This document shows, in pieces, positions 23,931 to 37,300 of a DNA stretch of 64,000 nucleotides. The position numbers were made by a program, and so were the translations under genes. Position 1 is the stretch's first letter; each line of letters starts with the position of its first letter. The DNA comes from Volvox africanus (Eukaryota > Chlorophyta > Chlorophyceae > Chlamydomonadales > Volvocaceae). The stretch lies in the NCBI GenBank assembly GCA_030268105.1, contig BSDZ01000014.1, forward strand, positions 1,629,001 through 1,693,000. Direction: 5' to 3'. The notes below the pieces were generated by a model. It saw only the letters and a program-made list of their open reading frames with translations, made no database searches and was not told where the DNA came from.

Positions 23931-24890
23931 GGATTTGGCGTTCATTTACCAAGGTTGAATGATTGGCAGAAGGTTTACCCGCGTTGACTGAAGTTTTGGA
24001 GCGACACGTACGCATGTCGGTGATGCCACTGGCCTCTTTAGGAATGGCTTTCTTCTTCGGGGAAGAGATGCTGCTTTCAATCAAACCAAAATCAGTGCAA
24101 TTCCTGAAACGAGGCAAGCGAACCACCCACAGGGTTCAGTACTGAAGTGCTTGTAGCCCTCAATGGTCCACGCAAGACGTTTGGTCGCTTGGTTTTTTCC
24201 GTATTTACGCAAAGAGGGGGGCTGCAGGGGTTTGTGTCCGCCCCTGGCCGCTGGGGCTGAATGGCAGGGGGACGGATGCCGAAAGGTGTATTAGGATGTC
24301 AGACGATCTGGTCGCGATACACCGTACGGCAGGCTGGTACAACGGGAGATGGCGCGGCAGAGTTTGCGCTGTTTCGTGTTGGTGCTGGTGCCGGTGCCGG
24401 TAATTGAAGTATATCGTCACCTTGGAATGAGGGCTTTGGGCTTTGGATACGGTGCGCCGATTCTTTTGCTGGCAACCGCAGCACACGTCCAGACGAGGTA
24501 TGATGTCATGTGCGGGAGGGGGGTGGCAAAAATATAAGTCTCAAACAACGACCAAAATGAGTTGAAGGTTTACGTAAATGCATGTTTTAATGAGCGCCTT
24601 GGGGTACGGACCACTTCGGGTTTCGTCGCATCTAGGGTGGCAGTTTTTTTATTGAGAGATTCGGTTCCGTACGTACTGGTATAATATCGTGGTATGCCTG
24701 TCGCCACGGAGAAGATCCAGTCAGAAGAGGTCAGACACGAATCATATGCTATATAATGCATTTATTAGTCATGCACGCGCGAGTCATGCATGCGTTAAGG
24801 TAATTTCTGTTTATATAAAATGCTTGCATGAGGGGCTATTCCGAGTCCGCTTGTGCCAAGTGTTTGGTCCTTGGCTGGATAGTGTCTTTT
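23931..24890. other. Intergenic downstream region, no gene seen
   Basis: This is the 3' flank of the F-box/LRR-like gene. Short frames on both strands show no motifs. Confidence 0.45.
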
Positions 24891-24950
24891 GTCGAGCTCT
24901 GAGTTTTTGAGCTCTGAGTTGTCGAGTTCTGAGTTGTCGAGCTCTGAGTT
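24891..24950. repeat. Four 15-bp tandem repeats (GTCGAGCTCTGAGTT)
   Basis: Four contiguous 15-bp units: GTCGAGCTCTGAGTT, TTTGAGCTCTGAGTT, GTCGAGTTCTGAGTT and GTCGAGCTCTGAGTT. Read on the minus strand, the frame stays open and would encode repeated NSELD. That frame has no ATG and no other sign of a gene. Confidence 0.9.
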
Positions 24951-25891
24951 TTTGATCCCAAACTTCGACCATACGTCCCCATTGGGCCTTGAGAGGCACG
25001 AGTTCAGGATCAAATTTCGCCGGAAATGTGAAGTGGGTGTTGTTAATGTTTGCACCGTGACGGCATAATACGGGAGCAACGCACTACGGCCGCTCGGCTA
25101 TCATTTGCATCGGTCTGTGCGGGGCCCCCTTTGGTGCGTTGGTGTATCTTTTTACCGCCACTTGGATGAATGAACTGGGGCGGTAATCATTTTTCGTAAA
25201 TTGATACGCCGCCTGTCTAGTGCCACTCTAGCCTTAATTTTTTGCGCATGTGCGCTTTTTTTAGATATGCACTCTCGTCATGCATGATACCAAAGCACAT
25301 GATGGGGGTTTCCAGAGGTACCGAAAAGGTGAGGTCCGGGGCCGTATCCGGCAGCATAACTGTCTAGGCTTGCTTTCCTTTTGCGGCAATCATAATGCAA
25401 TATTGTTTTGGGAGAGCATGCTGCAGATGCTCTGCAGTACATAATGCAGCGGAATGCTGTCTTTCCGAATCACACCGATGAAGTTGAATCGACCGTGGTG
25501 GGTGTTTGTGGACTGGGCGTGGGCGTGTGACTTAAGCTCAGAAATAGCGATGGAGCCGTATCGAGCAGCGCCCATCTCGCCCTGTTAGTATGGCGATCAT
25601 GCGCGCTAGTTAACAAACCCCTAGGCACTGCCACTGCTAAACTCCACTACGGTTTAGTGTTCGTGGCAGTCTAGAGCACGGCGCAAGGCCAATGCAATGG
25701 ATTTCTAGGATTATGGTGGAAACGTGCACGTCATCCCTGCTTGTTTTGAGGTGCAGACCAGGATGATCTGTAACGAACCTTAGTCTGCACCTCAAAATAT
25801 TGCAGGAATAGTGTTAAAATACCTCTGCTGTATTTCCCTACATATGATTGCTCTGAGTTAACCAAATTTTTAACATCTGGTCTGGAATGGT
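24951..25891. other. Intergenic, no gene seen
   Basis: AT-rich sequence between the 15-bp repeats and the H2A 3' stem-loop. No convincing frame or RNA gene is seen. Confidence 0.45.
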
Positions 25892-25907
25892 GGTGTTGAA
25901 AAACACC
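25892..25907 (-). terminator. Histone 3' stem-loop of H2A
   Basis: In transcript sense the sequence is GGTGTTTTTCAACACC: a 6-bp stem and 4-nt loop about 60 nt after the H2A stop. It matches the replication-dependent histone mRNA hairpin bound by SLBP and is identical to the one after H3. Confidence 0.93.
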
Positions 25908-25966
25908 GGGTGTTGGGTTCACTGTGTATGGAAAGGGAATGGAAACCCGCAAATGCCTTGTCCGTC

Positions 25967-26356
25967 TTAGGCGGTCTCCTCGCCCTTGCCAGCCTTAGAT
26001 TTCTTGGGTAGCAGCACTGCATGGATATTGGGCAGTACGCCTCCCGACGCGATGGTCACGTCGCCCAGCAGCTTGCCGAGCTCCTCGTCATTGCGGATGG
26101 CCAGCTGGATATGGCGCGGGACGATGCGGTTCTTCTTGTTATCACGAGCAGCGTTTCCGGCCAGCTCAAGCACCTCGGCGGTCAAGTATTCCAGCGCAGC
26201 GGCTAAGTAAACTGGTGCACCGGCACCGACGCGCTCGGCATACTTGCCCTTCTTCAGGTAACGGGCAATACGACCCACAGGGAACTGCAGGCCTGCCTTC
26301 GCGCTGCGGCTAACGGCCTTCTTGCCAGCGGACTTGCCCTTGCCACGACCGGCCAT
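25967..26356 (-). CDS. Histone H2A (129 aa, intronless)
   Basis: Core nucleosome histone. The start [20 protein letters not shown] at ATG 26356 is preferred over the upstream in-frame non-ATG codon. The histone fold runs from [14 protein letters not shown] through [17 protein letters not shown] to [17 protein letters not shown]. The acidic patch (NDEELGKLL) and the docking segment [15 protein letters not shown] are intact. The tail ends [10 protein letters not shown] with no SQ motif, so it is canonical H2A, not H2A.X, and lacks the H2A.Z signature. A TATA box lies upstream and a histone 3' stem-loop downstream, as expected for an S-phase expressed gene. No divergent H2B partner is visible to the right. 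Confidence 0.98.
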   Translation of the reverse strand: MAGRGKGKSAGKKAVSRSAKAGLQFPVGRIARYLKKGKYAERVGAGAPVYLAAALEYLTAEVLELAGNAARDNKKNRIVPRHIQLAIRNDEELGKLLGDVTIASGGVLPNIHAVLLPKKSKAGKGEETA

Positions 26357-26422
26357 GTAGTAGATTGTGCTGACGTTCAGCAACTATGATTGTTCAAATT
26401 TAGCCTTCCGTCGTCGAACCGA

Positions 26423-26429
26423 TTTTATA
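26423..26429 (-). promoter_or_regulatory. TATA box of H2A
   Basis: TATAAAA on the minus strand lies 67 nt upstream of the H2A ATG. No other TATA-like element is closer. Confidence 0.7.
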
Positions 26430-28248
26430 TGGGCACGCGGCAGTCGTCGTTATCGCGGGAGGTGGCGGTTTGTACGAGCAGGGTCGGATCACCGGGGCAA
26501 CGACGTGTGACCGTTGCTACGATCATGCACATAGATATACAGCCCAACATTTATGTGTTATAAATCATGCGTGTACGCACATTCACCACATTGTGTCATT
26601 GACACACTGCCTCCGATACAGACGAGTAGCCTTCTGCGTTGCCTAAGAATGCATAGGCCGCTATATCTGAAGGCTGTGGTGAAGCCGAGGAAGGTTTGAT
26701 TTGAAATAAAGAGGATGGTGCCATCCGGGACTATAAAGGAACCTACTGCAGGTGGCGTTGAAGGTGAGAAAACTGTCAAGACTTATGAGTCGAGGTTGTC
26801 AAGAGCGAGACTCACAAGTTGAACTTATGCAAGTTGCGAAGCAGGTGCAACTTGATCTGTATCAGTTATCATAAACTCGTTATTGTTGATATCTTTCAGA
26901 AAGTTAAGTCGAATGAGCCGCTACAACAAGCAGCCGACTCTTTCGTCTCGTTTAATACATACGACTGTGTATGTCTGCTTCTGCCTGGCGAGCTGTTCAA
27001 GACATCTTTACTGTCGTTGTCCTGTAGATGATTTGCAGTGGGGTGCAGCCTCTATGGTTCTAACATAATTGATATCTCCAATTGTCTCAAGTTTCTACAT
27101 GCACCAAGCACATGTCATAATTTTCAAATTCGTTCGAAAACCGACATTCAACTCGGAAATAAAGTCGCCCAAGACAACATGCCACTGTCCTGCCTCAACA
27201 TACGCAACATTAGCAACTGGCATGTTGTTGGGGATTTGGGGGCATAGGTGCATGACGGAGGCAGCAGTGTCAGGATGTGGGAACATGCCCCTGCTATCGG
27301 GAAATCTAGATGCAGATGTGGGAATACATGAGGGCGCTGCATTGCTGCTGAACGAATGGTTCACCACTCCACAGATCATCACTTCACAGCTGGATAGATC
27401 GTCAGGAAGGACCGAAGTGGATAACTGTTCTCTTTATGCATGTAATGCTGGAATCAACCAAGGCAAAACGGTGGCCACCAACAACAAGTTGGGCAAAAAG
27501 TAATAATGGCTCACTTACAACCTGCCAAATAAGTCGCTAGAGGGAGCGAACTATATTGGAAGATTCCGAAGTATGCGTATGCTCCTACCCGACCTGCGCT
27601 TAGCTGAGTGCGACTCCTAGGATGGCCTTTTGGCGGATTGTTAGCGGGTATTCAGATGTCAGCGCAGTGTCGCGCAGCTGGATGTTTAAGGAATGGGTGT
27701 CGGCAGGTGGGAAACGGCAATCAAGTTGTCGGCAGCCACGGAATTGCTATCCAACCACTCCATATGCATGCACGCGTGGATGGACCCAATAGGTAACGTA
27801 AGCCTCTCACGGCTGGACCGAGCTAGGCACTGCATACAGTACGATTGTCGGGCAGGGGCGATGGGACCAATAGGGATCTACTAAGCGCACAATGGGTGGA
27901 GGTGTTTTGCAAAGGTTACGGCCGAAACCAAGCTAGATTCCAACGTGTCTCGCGTTCCTAGCGGCACTTTAGACATGTTTGTACTAGAGAGATATCTGCG
28001 TTGTGTAAGGAGTAAAGGGCGTCCGCATCGGGCTTAACGCGTCCTCCGATGCTGAAGCACGCCATCTTGGGTTAATATACCTCACGGGTACCAACGTGTT
28101 CATCATCAAGATAGAATACGTTCATATTATGAATTAATGGTCCGCCTCTTCAAGTACCGACTTGACGACTCACGTGTAATCCCGCCCATATCCCAATTTT
28201 AGACCTTAATTTTAAATGTAAAAATAAACGCGATCACGACAATTTGGT
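26430..28248. other. Spacer between H2A and the H4/H3 pair, no gene established
   Basis: The H2B gene often found next to H2A is absent: no frame shows the H2B fold. A minus-strand frame starting at ATG 27379 and ending at 27095 (about 95 aa, containing VEAGQWHVVLGDFISELNVG) and an overlapping plus frame at 27069-27503 exist. Neither has homology I recognise. Confidence 0.5.
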
Positions 28249-28264
28249 GGTGTTAATAAACACC
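28249..28264 (-). terminator. Histone 3' stem-loop of H4
   Basis: In transcript sense the sequence is GGTGTTTATTAACACC, about 55 nt after the H4 stop. It has the same 6-bp stem as the H2A and H3 hairpins with a different loop (TATT instead of TTTC). Confidence 0.92.
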
Positions 28265-28318
28265 GGGTTTTGTAAGCGTCCACAGCGGGAGATGTCCAGA
28301 ATGTAAGCCTCCAGAACT

Positions 28319-28657
<339 letters not shown>

Positions 28658-28744
28658 TTAAGCAGACGGCTAATGAAGGCTTCCAAAATTTTGAGGAGTT
28701 TTCATACATTTCAAGGGGATTGACGGGACGAAAATACGACATGA

Positions 28745-29426
<682 letters not shown>

Positions 29427-29464
29427 TGCCTTTGCTTCCATATGGAGCCCAAATCCCCCCAAAA

Positions 29465-29480
29465 GGTGTTTTTCAACACC
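29465..29480 (+). terminator. Histone 3' stem-loop of H3
   Basis: GGTGTTTTTCAACACC lies 38 nt after the TAG, with a 6-bp stem and TTTC loop. It is identical to the H2A hairpin. Confidence 0.95.
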
Positions 29481-31400
29481 ACCTTACACGAATAGGGAGT
29501 AATTGGACCATAATGGCTTCCGATAAACTGGTTCGGCTATTCGGCTATAACTCAACATGCAAAGCATGAGCTACGCATTCCGCTTTCTGCTTTCCCCTCC
29601 ACACACATGCGTACGCACTAGTCCCACTCGCCGACCCAAATGGCGTATCTGATTTTTAGTTGGACCCACAGCGGCTTATCACTCAGCTTCATCAATGACT
29701 GCATTGACGGGCACAACTGCGTGCCCGTCAAAATAGACGTCTTCAAAGCAGTGATGCGCGCGATTGGGCCTTGGATAGGATGCGAGCGGGACTACAAGCT
29801 GTGGACAGCCGTGCTCAGTCTGGCAGTGCTTGCTTATCTACCCTGCCCTTCAAACAGCAGGGTCGACACCATCAACATTGGCACACATATGGCTGGTGTC
29901 AGAATCCCGTTCATACAGTACGTACGTACGTAATACATGTTTCCTTTGTACCGTCAACTTGCCTGCGAATGGATGCCAGATCACATATCTACGTTCTTGT
30001 CGCACTAAACGGTATAGTCCTCTCTTAAAGGGTGTTTGTGAGCGACAATTATGGCACTGTGCGGGGGCTGGAAGTGCTGAGTAGCATTTACCAAATCAGG
30101 ACTAACCCATGCATTACCCACCATGAGCCATCTCGTTGGTGCGTGGAATAACACGAGCTCTGCAGATGTACCGTATCGGATGGGGTTGGATTGGCACGAA
30201 GTTCGGATATTTTGTCCGATACACTGGAGTCGTAAGTCGTACAAGTTTCAGAAGAGAGCTTTCATACAGGCCCTCAACAGACTGTGTATATGTGAATGCA
30301 CTGGACATGTGGACCTGCATAGCCCATCGGTCCATGATATCGTAGAGGCAAGTCGTAAAACGTGATTTTGCTGTGGTGCGTCCTGCGGTCACCACCCTGT
30401 ATCACCAGCTGCCTGGCAACCTGAGCCCGCCCTTCCCGAGCAGCGTCTGAACAGCGTTTCCTCCGTAATGAAATGCACATGCAAATTACTTGAGAAGCCT
30501 CGTGCCACAAGCTATTTATAATAGACACCAATAGTCGATGTTCCGGTATGCTACAGGTTCAATCCCGTAAGAAGTTCGTGCTCAGATTCGTAGACACTAC
30601 ACCCGTATAGTTCTATTGCGGGTTGTGCCATGAAGCCTCAGATCCCCAGCTGATGTCATACATGGTGATTCTCCCCGATACCAACGACTGTCAACGACTG
30701 TAATACTTTACACAAGGCAACGCTAAGGAGTTAAACAAGCTTTCTCGGAGCTGAAAAGGTAGATATCACTCATAAATGTAAATTTAAATATAATTGCCAC
30801 AACCTGTGTCCATTTAGTTAAAATACCTATCGTCACACGGGCGACTCAACGAGCAGTAACGTGCTTAACGTACAAATCTTAAGGTATGACCGTACTTCGT
30901 GTTGAAAAGGATTTGATATTTTTTCAATATGTGGCCAGTTCGACGATGGAAGGTAGCGACGACAAAAGGACACCAAAGCAGTAGCTCATTGGACTGACAC
31001 CAGTCCGCTTTGGATTTCACTTGAAGGTATTATTGTTTCACAAGCTTGTAGAAACGTTAACATGAATGGCGCTAAAGTTGAGACGGTATGTCCTGCAGTC
31101 GTATATGAAAACATTTAAGCGCCAACGGGAAGGTCTATCACGGGCGCAAACATTATACTTCGCAGTTTATGTTTAGATGTTTTGCGTACACGTACTTGAA
31201 CATCAATTGTCACGAAGGAGGCTTCGGACGCGCTGTCGCGCCAGTTTAACCCCATTTAGTGCATAAGAAGAGGTGAAAGGGATATGGGACGTCATCCACC
31301 GTGAGGAGAAACGAAGGGCTCCTTGTCACTCAGCAAACGGCAGCTGGGACGCTGCGAAGCTCCCGGGTCACCAAGCCCTGCCGTGGAAATTGAAATACCA
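29481..31400. other. Intergenic, no gene established
   Basis: A 97-codon plus frame at 29640-29933 (MAYLIFSWTHSGLSLSFIND) and overlapping small frames at 30114-30395 have no motifs, and opposing frames are equally long. The region becomes AT-rich towards 30700-31100. The right end should hold the promoter of the epimerase gene. Confidence 0.45.
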
Positions 31401-34367
31401 ATGAATAACAGATCTTCTACGAGCTTGTCTTTCGGGCGTCGGCTCCTATCAGTGCCGGTTGCGTACTGGCATGCGGCAGCTATCTTCCTGGCCGTTTCCA
31501 TGTTTGCGACGGCGTTTCTTGTCATCGCATGGCTACGGTCCACACAGAGCACTGCTGTTGTGCTGCTTGTACACCCTCTGAGTGCAAAGTCAGCCGCATC
31601 CGTGTACAAGACGTGTGCGAGCAGCGGCAGTGGACTTGGGAAGCGCTATCTGGTTACAGGCGCGGGTGAGCACAGTCTTGACCTCGTTTCCCCCAAGTTT
31701 TGTCATCAGTGCTCAACTTGAAGCTACCCCGCAAATGTTCGCATGTCATCTGTCATGACTCCGCATTTTCATCAACCGATAGTACCATAAAAACGTGTAT
31801 GCAACTGCAGCCGGCTTTATCGGATTCCACGCCGCGGAACAGCTCAGGGCTCGTGGAGATGTGGTCGTCGGTGTCGACAATTTCAACGATTACTACCCGG
31901 TATCTTTAAAACGTGCCCGGGCACAAGTCCTTGCCGATAAGGGCGTCCCAGTCGTTGAGCTCGACCTCAACGACCAGGAAGCCTTGCAGGAGCTCTTTCG
32001 CCTTTGTTCCTTTACGCACGTGTTGCATCTGGCCGCACAAGCCGGTGTACGATACGCCGCGCGCAATCCTTTCGCGTATGTCCAGTCCAACATCGCGGCC
32101 AGCGTCTCTTTGATGGAGGCTATGCGTTTACAGAAGCCCATGCCCGCGTTGGTGTACGCGTCGTCCAGCTCGGTCTATGGCCTTTCGAAGCGCTTTCCCT
32201 TTACTGAAGACGACCCCGTAACCCAGCCAGCGAGCCTTTACGCCGCCACAAAGCGCAGCTTAGAGCTCCTGGCGCATACGTACTTCAACATCTATAAGAT
32301 GTCAGTTACAGGTACGGAGATCTTCTTGGCCGTACACGAGTTCTTCGCTTTTTTTTAAGCGGTCTGTGCGAGTGCATCCACACTTCCGGACTGCCAGGGG
32401 CACAGCATCACAGAGTCATAGGGTCAGAGCCGCGTTTCCTCAGTACCGGTACCCGAACCCTGGCCGCCGTTGACGCTGGTGGGCGCTTCCGCTCTCTTGG
32501 CAAAATAATTTGGGCCCTAGGCACTAGCCACTTAGCGACGGAGGTACCGGCGATTCGCTTCGGGGAGCTGGAGCAATATGTGTCGCGATTTTTTTTCAGG
32601 ATATAGAATACGGCCTCAATCTCAATTTTACACATCCTTCGCTTCTGTACGGCACCGTAGGTTTGAGATTCTTCACCGTGTACGGCCCTTGGGGACGACC
32701 GGACATGAGCGTGATGGCCTTCGCTCGCAATATCGTGGACGGAAAGCCTATTCGCGTTTTCCGTGTATGTACGGCAGGGGGTCTCACCTATGTCGTGACG
32801 CGATGCGAAAGCGCGTGGAAGTTGGGGGTTGGTCAAGAGGGAGAAACATGTGGACGGAGAGGCCGATTCTGATATTGTCGCACCCGATTGCTAAGGGTTA
32901 CACATCGGAGGGTTAGAGTTTGGGGCTTTGGCGGCGGCTTGGAAAGCCGATATGCTAAAGGTTTAAGTGAATCTATGTCCTAGTCAGAATCCAGGATCCA
33001 GCATCAAGCCGTGGATCTATGTCGTAGCATGAAATACAGTCCCGTGCTGACTGAGCAATGCAGTGGACGTTTGCCGGGACGTACTGACCCGTGGGTCACT
33101 GCGACCGGGCTACTCCAAGGAAATCTTTAACTAAGCGTTACGATGAGCGCCGTTTACCCCTTTTCCACAGACGCACACACACGCACACACGCACACAGGC
33201 ACTCTCTTTCCCCAGTCTCCCAACCATCTGTCGGTTTCACGCAGGGTCCCAATAACACGGAGTTGGCACGTGACTTCACATACGTGGGCGACATTGTGAG
33301 CGGGGTCATGGCGGCACTGGACTCAGCGCCCTTGTCCGCGGACCCCAAGGTGGGGCCGAGGGGGGGAGCCGAGGGGGGGGGGGTAGGGGCCAGGCAAATG
33401 GAGGCTGCTGCCTTATTAGTTACGTGACGTAGCCTGTTTAGGTGACCCCGCGAAAATGTTTCCAACATTTCTTCGAAAAGTGGTTTTGGCGTTTAGGCAG
33501 GAAAATATGTGTGTGTACGACCCTGAACGTCACAACTTCGCGATGGGCCTTAAAAGTCATTGTGCAGTTTGGTATAAAGTTACGACAGTACGTGAGCGAT
33601 CACTTGGCAAACCACAGAGATGACAGTCAGGTCCGTTGGCCCGTTTCTGTCAGGAGCAAAGTCTATGGTGGAGCGGTCATCATTCGGATACCCCTCCTCG
33701 AATGCAAATGAATCGATTTGAAGAGCTCGCCCTTGTCGCAGCTGTACACAGCTGTACAACAGTCACAAATCTTGACTCCCCCGTCTCCCCGGCCCCCTGC
33801 TCATTCCACGCGCAGTTCCCGCCCACCTACCGCCTGTACAACCTCGGCAACACCAAGGTGGGCTAACGATGACAGACTGCTGCTGCTGCTGTTGCATGCT
33901 TCTGAGTGCCTGCTTGCTGGCGTTTCGTTGACGGGCGTCCAGGGATTCGACCGTCATGACATTGAAAGTACCATATTTGCCCCAAGTACCGGTTTATTGA
34001 TATATTGGGGTGCATCTCAAATCACAAATAAAAAATATACTGGCTGTAAAAACATTAACGATGATTTTTGCGGTGCTCTTGTCTCACGTGCCTCCGTGCC
34101 CCTCAGGTACATACCGTCAGTGAGATGGTGCAGACGCTGCAGGAGCTTATGGCCATGAAGGCGATGGTCAGGTACCAGCCGCTGGGCGCCACGGGCGATG
34201 TGCTGCGGACCAACGCCAACATCACCGCGGCCCACGCGGTGCTCGGGTACACCCCAAAGACGGACCTGCGGGAGGGGCTCCGGGAGTTCGTTAAGTGGTA
34301 CTTCGATTATTACGGCAGCGATGGGAAGAAGCGCCCGGCGGATGAAGTGGGCTACGTCCCCGACTGA
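31401..34367 (+). CDS. UDP-glucuronate 4-epimerase (Golgi type II membrane protein), six exons, 425 aa
   Basis: Interconverts UDP-glucuronate and UDP-galacturonate for wall or matrix polysaccharides. It is an NAD-dependent extended SDR. Exons: 31401-31665, 31811-32311, 32661-32764, 33245-33349, 33816-33857 and 34107-34367 (1278 nt, phases consistent). A cytosolic tail and signal anchor at ~22-44 ([20 protein letters not shown]) precede the lumenal domain, as in plant GAE enzymes (~430 aa). The Rossmann motif VTGAAGFIG is rebuilt across the first junction (~85-93). Further features are [36 protein letters not shown], the catalytic YAATK (Y232, K236), [31 protein letters not shown] and the C-terminal [22 protein letters not shown]. 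The start is the first true ATG; an upstream in-frame TTG was not used. The 42-nt exon 5 is unusually short. Substrate stereochemistry is inferred from family resemblance. Confidence 0.95.
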
Positions 34368-37300
34368 CGGGGGGCACGCATGCAGCAATGCAACATTGGC
34401 CGTACGACATTGGCCGTACGGGGCAACGGTGGCTTTCAGGTCTTACGGACCCTACGGTCAGTTGAAAGATATGGGGGCTCTCGTGGCGGGAATGGGTCGG
34501 TGGTTGGCTGGTAGTTTAGTTGGCGATTAGTTGGTAAAACTGAATGGCGGCAGCAGCAGCGGTAGCAGCAGCGGCGAAGGCGATGTGGCGAGAGGGGGCC
34601 GTCAGTGGGGTGCGGCTTGCAGGGTGAGGATCCGCCCTGACATGACGTGACGTGACGCGCGTGTGTGTGTGTGTGTCAGGGGTGTCGCGAATTGGGCTTC
34701 CAAGCCCTTCACGAAGGAGCTGCCACTGCCGCTAATGCCTGTGCCTCTGCCGTTATTGCTACTGCCGCTGGGCATCTCGGCGCCTCCCGGGTAACCGCCA
34801 CTTCTAAGCCGTTGACTATGACGTCATTATGTTAAACCGAAAGGACGAAACAAATGAGATCCGCAATTATTAAAGTTGGTTAGGTTCTGGATTTTTCTGT
34901 GTCCTTGTCGGTGGTGGTTGGTGGTTATTTCCATTGTGCCACATTGGCGTGATGTGTGTATGTGAGTGGATAGGTACGGATGTGCGGGCGGTACGGCGGC
35001 ATCAAGCAGCATACACATACACACACACACACATCACGTTCATGCACCCCTGAGACCCCGTGCAGAGACGGACGGTGAGAAGGGCACAGGAGGAGGGGGG
35101 TGTCGGGGACGAAGCGACACACATATATACACACACAGCCATTGTATCCTCCTTTTCCACACGGCAAAATAATGGAGGTCTCAGTAGATAGATTAAGTCC
35201 GCAGGCTGGGGTACGTAGCTTTTCGTATGCTGCTACTGTCGCCGCTTTGCGGATTGAAGAATCTCCAAATCTCGTTTCTCTCTTTGTCTCTCCCCCTCTC
35301 CGCTTATGTACGGCAGGACGTGAGTGGGGAATCGTTCTAAGTCCCAGCGGACGAATGAACGCATGTGTCTCTTGGATGAACGATGGATCGGCCGTCTGTG
35401 CACAGTCTGATGGAAACGTGTGCAAAGTGGATGCGCCGGGTTTTTTATTTGAACGTGGGCACAAGAGGAAGGGGGTAACATATGACAGAAAGGTGTGTCG
35501 GTTTTTCCATAACGGCCAACTGAAAACGGCTGGAGTCTGGAATAGAACCCAGAACGCAGAGCCTCGGCGGGATGTTGATGGGTCCGCAAAATCGAGTTTT
35601 GGCTGACGTATACATATACCGACGTATCGGAACGCAGCTAAGAACGAGGTGGTGGAGTAATACACAGGGGCCTGTGAAGGGGACAGATAAAGATAATGGC
35701 GGTGGCTCTGAGGTGGTGGTGGATTTCTATCTCGCCGTCGGTGCAAACGGCGCCGCTGCAGAACCGTTGGCAGGGAGGTGGAGGAGATACTAAACAGCGG
35801 TCAGTGAAGGACAGGACGAAAAAACAGAAGTAAGAAAATTCATTTCGCCTCATCATCATCATGTTATGTTTTTGTAGAAACAAGATTCAGGTGCGGACAA
35901 AGGTCAGGTAGTGAGACACGTGTGTGTATGTGTGTGTGATGTGTGGTGTCGGATCCCTTTCCTGCCACTGGATCTCATCTCATCTCATCTTACGCAGACC
36001 TGCTGCACCGCGTCAACGCGTAGAGGTGTTGCTGCGGTGAAAGCTCAGCGGGGTGCGCCGGGGTTATATAGCACGCTGGTTGTTGGCCCAGGTACCTCTA
36101 GTCCTTCGCTCCTCTTACGCCCGCATGTGGCACCTCTTCTAGCAGCCGCACCAGTTCCTCGCCCTCCCCGGATAGAGTGGTGCCGTGACCGCACAGCGGA
36201 GTCGTGCGGCTGTTATCGGTACCCGATTAGGTGTTACTTTGGACCCGTAGTGGTGCGGCCAAAAGGGCCCCCTGGCCACACGGGAGGGGCAATCCTCGAA
36301 ATTCGCGGATCAAGTCCTAATTAGGCAAGCAGATGTTGTATAGAGCTGACAAGGGATTTTGTCCCAAGTTCTGCTGCTTATTAGGTGAAGCAGTGGATGA
36401 GGTCTCGCCGACGACGTATATTCTCTATGTAGATCTGTATGACGATTATCGGGGTGGAAAGCGAAGCAGGTGACTAAAACCTGGTTTTATGCCTGATTGT
36501 GTGTAGCGGTGTATGTGGATGAAAGAGGAAGGTGCGGATGGATCAAGCAATGGCGTATTATGCCGTAATTTATCACTTGTCGTACACTCGTATATGAACA
36601 CGTTTTACAGATGCTCGTTGTGCCCCGCAGAATTGTGAGGCCTCTGGGTAGCACTTGCAGCCCCCTTCCCCGATTGACTGGGTGTTCTCTGTCTATGGGA
36701 ACCATCGCCATTTTCAGTATGGTATCCGGGACGTGAGACGGCTGTTGTAGCAGGTAATGAAAAACAGCGTGTGTAGTGTGTTCTGGAAAAGAGCCTGCTG
36801 CAGCACCGTTTGGACATTGATTTTGGCCGTTGTAAAAGATTCTCAAAAGAGACATATAGACAAACAATTGCAGGCATTTGTACGGGAAAATTCGGTCGCT
36901 CGGTGCAGGAGATGAGCAAGAACACACACGAAGCTTGATGAAATGGCGCTGGTTCGTGTAAAAGACTGGCTCGGCCAAAGCCACAAAATGGAATTCTGCA
37001 GAAGTGCAGACTGGCTAACAGCATAATCTTGAAAACAAGTACAGATGCTGAAACTGAAACTGAAACCGACATCTCTGATGATCCTCGAGGAGGACGAAGT
37101 GGAAGATTCCCCCGAGCATCTTGTTGAAGCAATTGTGCAGCAAGGGAACGTGCCCTACACACACACACGCTGTGGTTCTTGGTCCGGTGGTTATCAGGCC
37201 CCCGCCGGTGCTTTTCCTTTCACGGCAAGTCACCCACAGTGTAGCACCTAACAATACACACACATACACCACTAGCGCTACAAAAAAATTATGCAGTACT

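Noticed and set aside
30550..30575. GGTTCAATCC T-loop-like sequence suggesting a tRNA
   Set aside because: No A-box, acceptor stem pairing or anticodon arm could be found upstream.
34925..35746. 273-codon minus-strand open frame
   Set aside because: An equally convincing plus frame overlaps it; it contains microsatellite-encoded Cys/Val and Thr/His runs, lacks motifs, and lies in the 3' flank of the epimerase gene.
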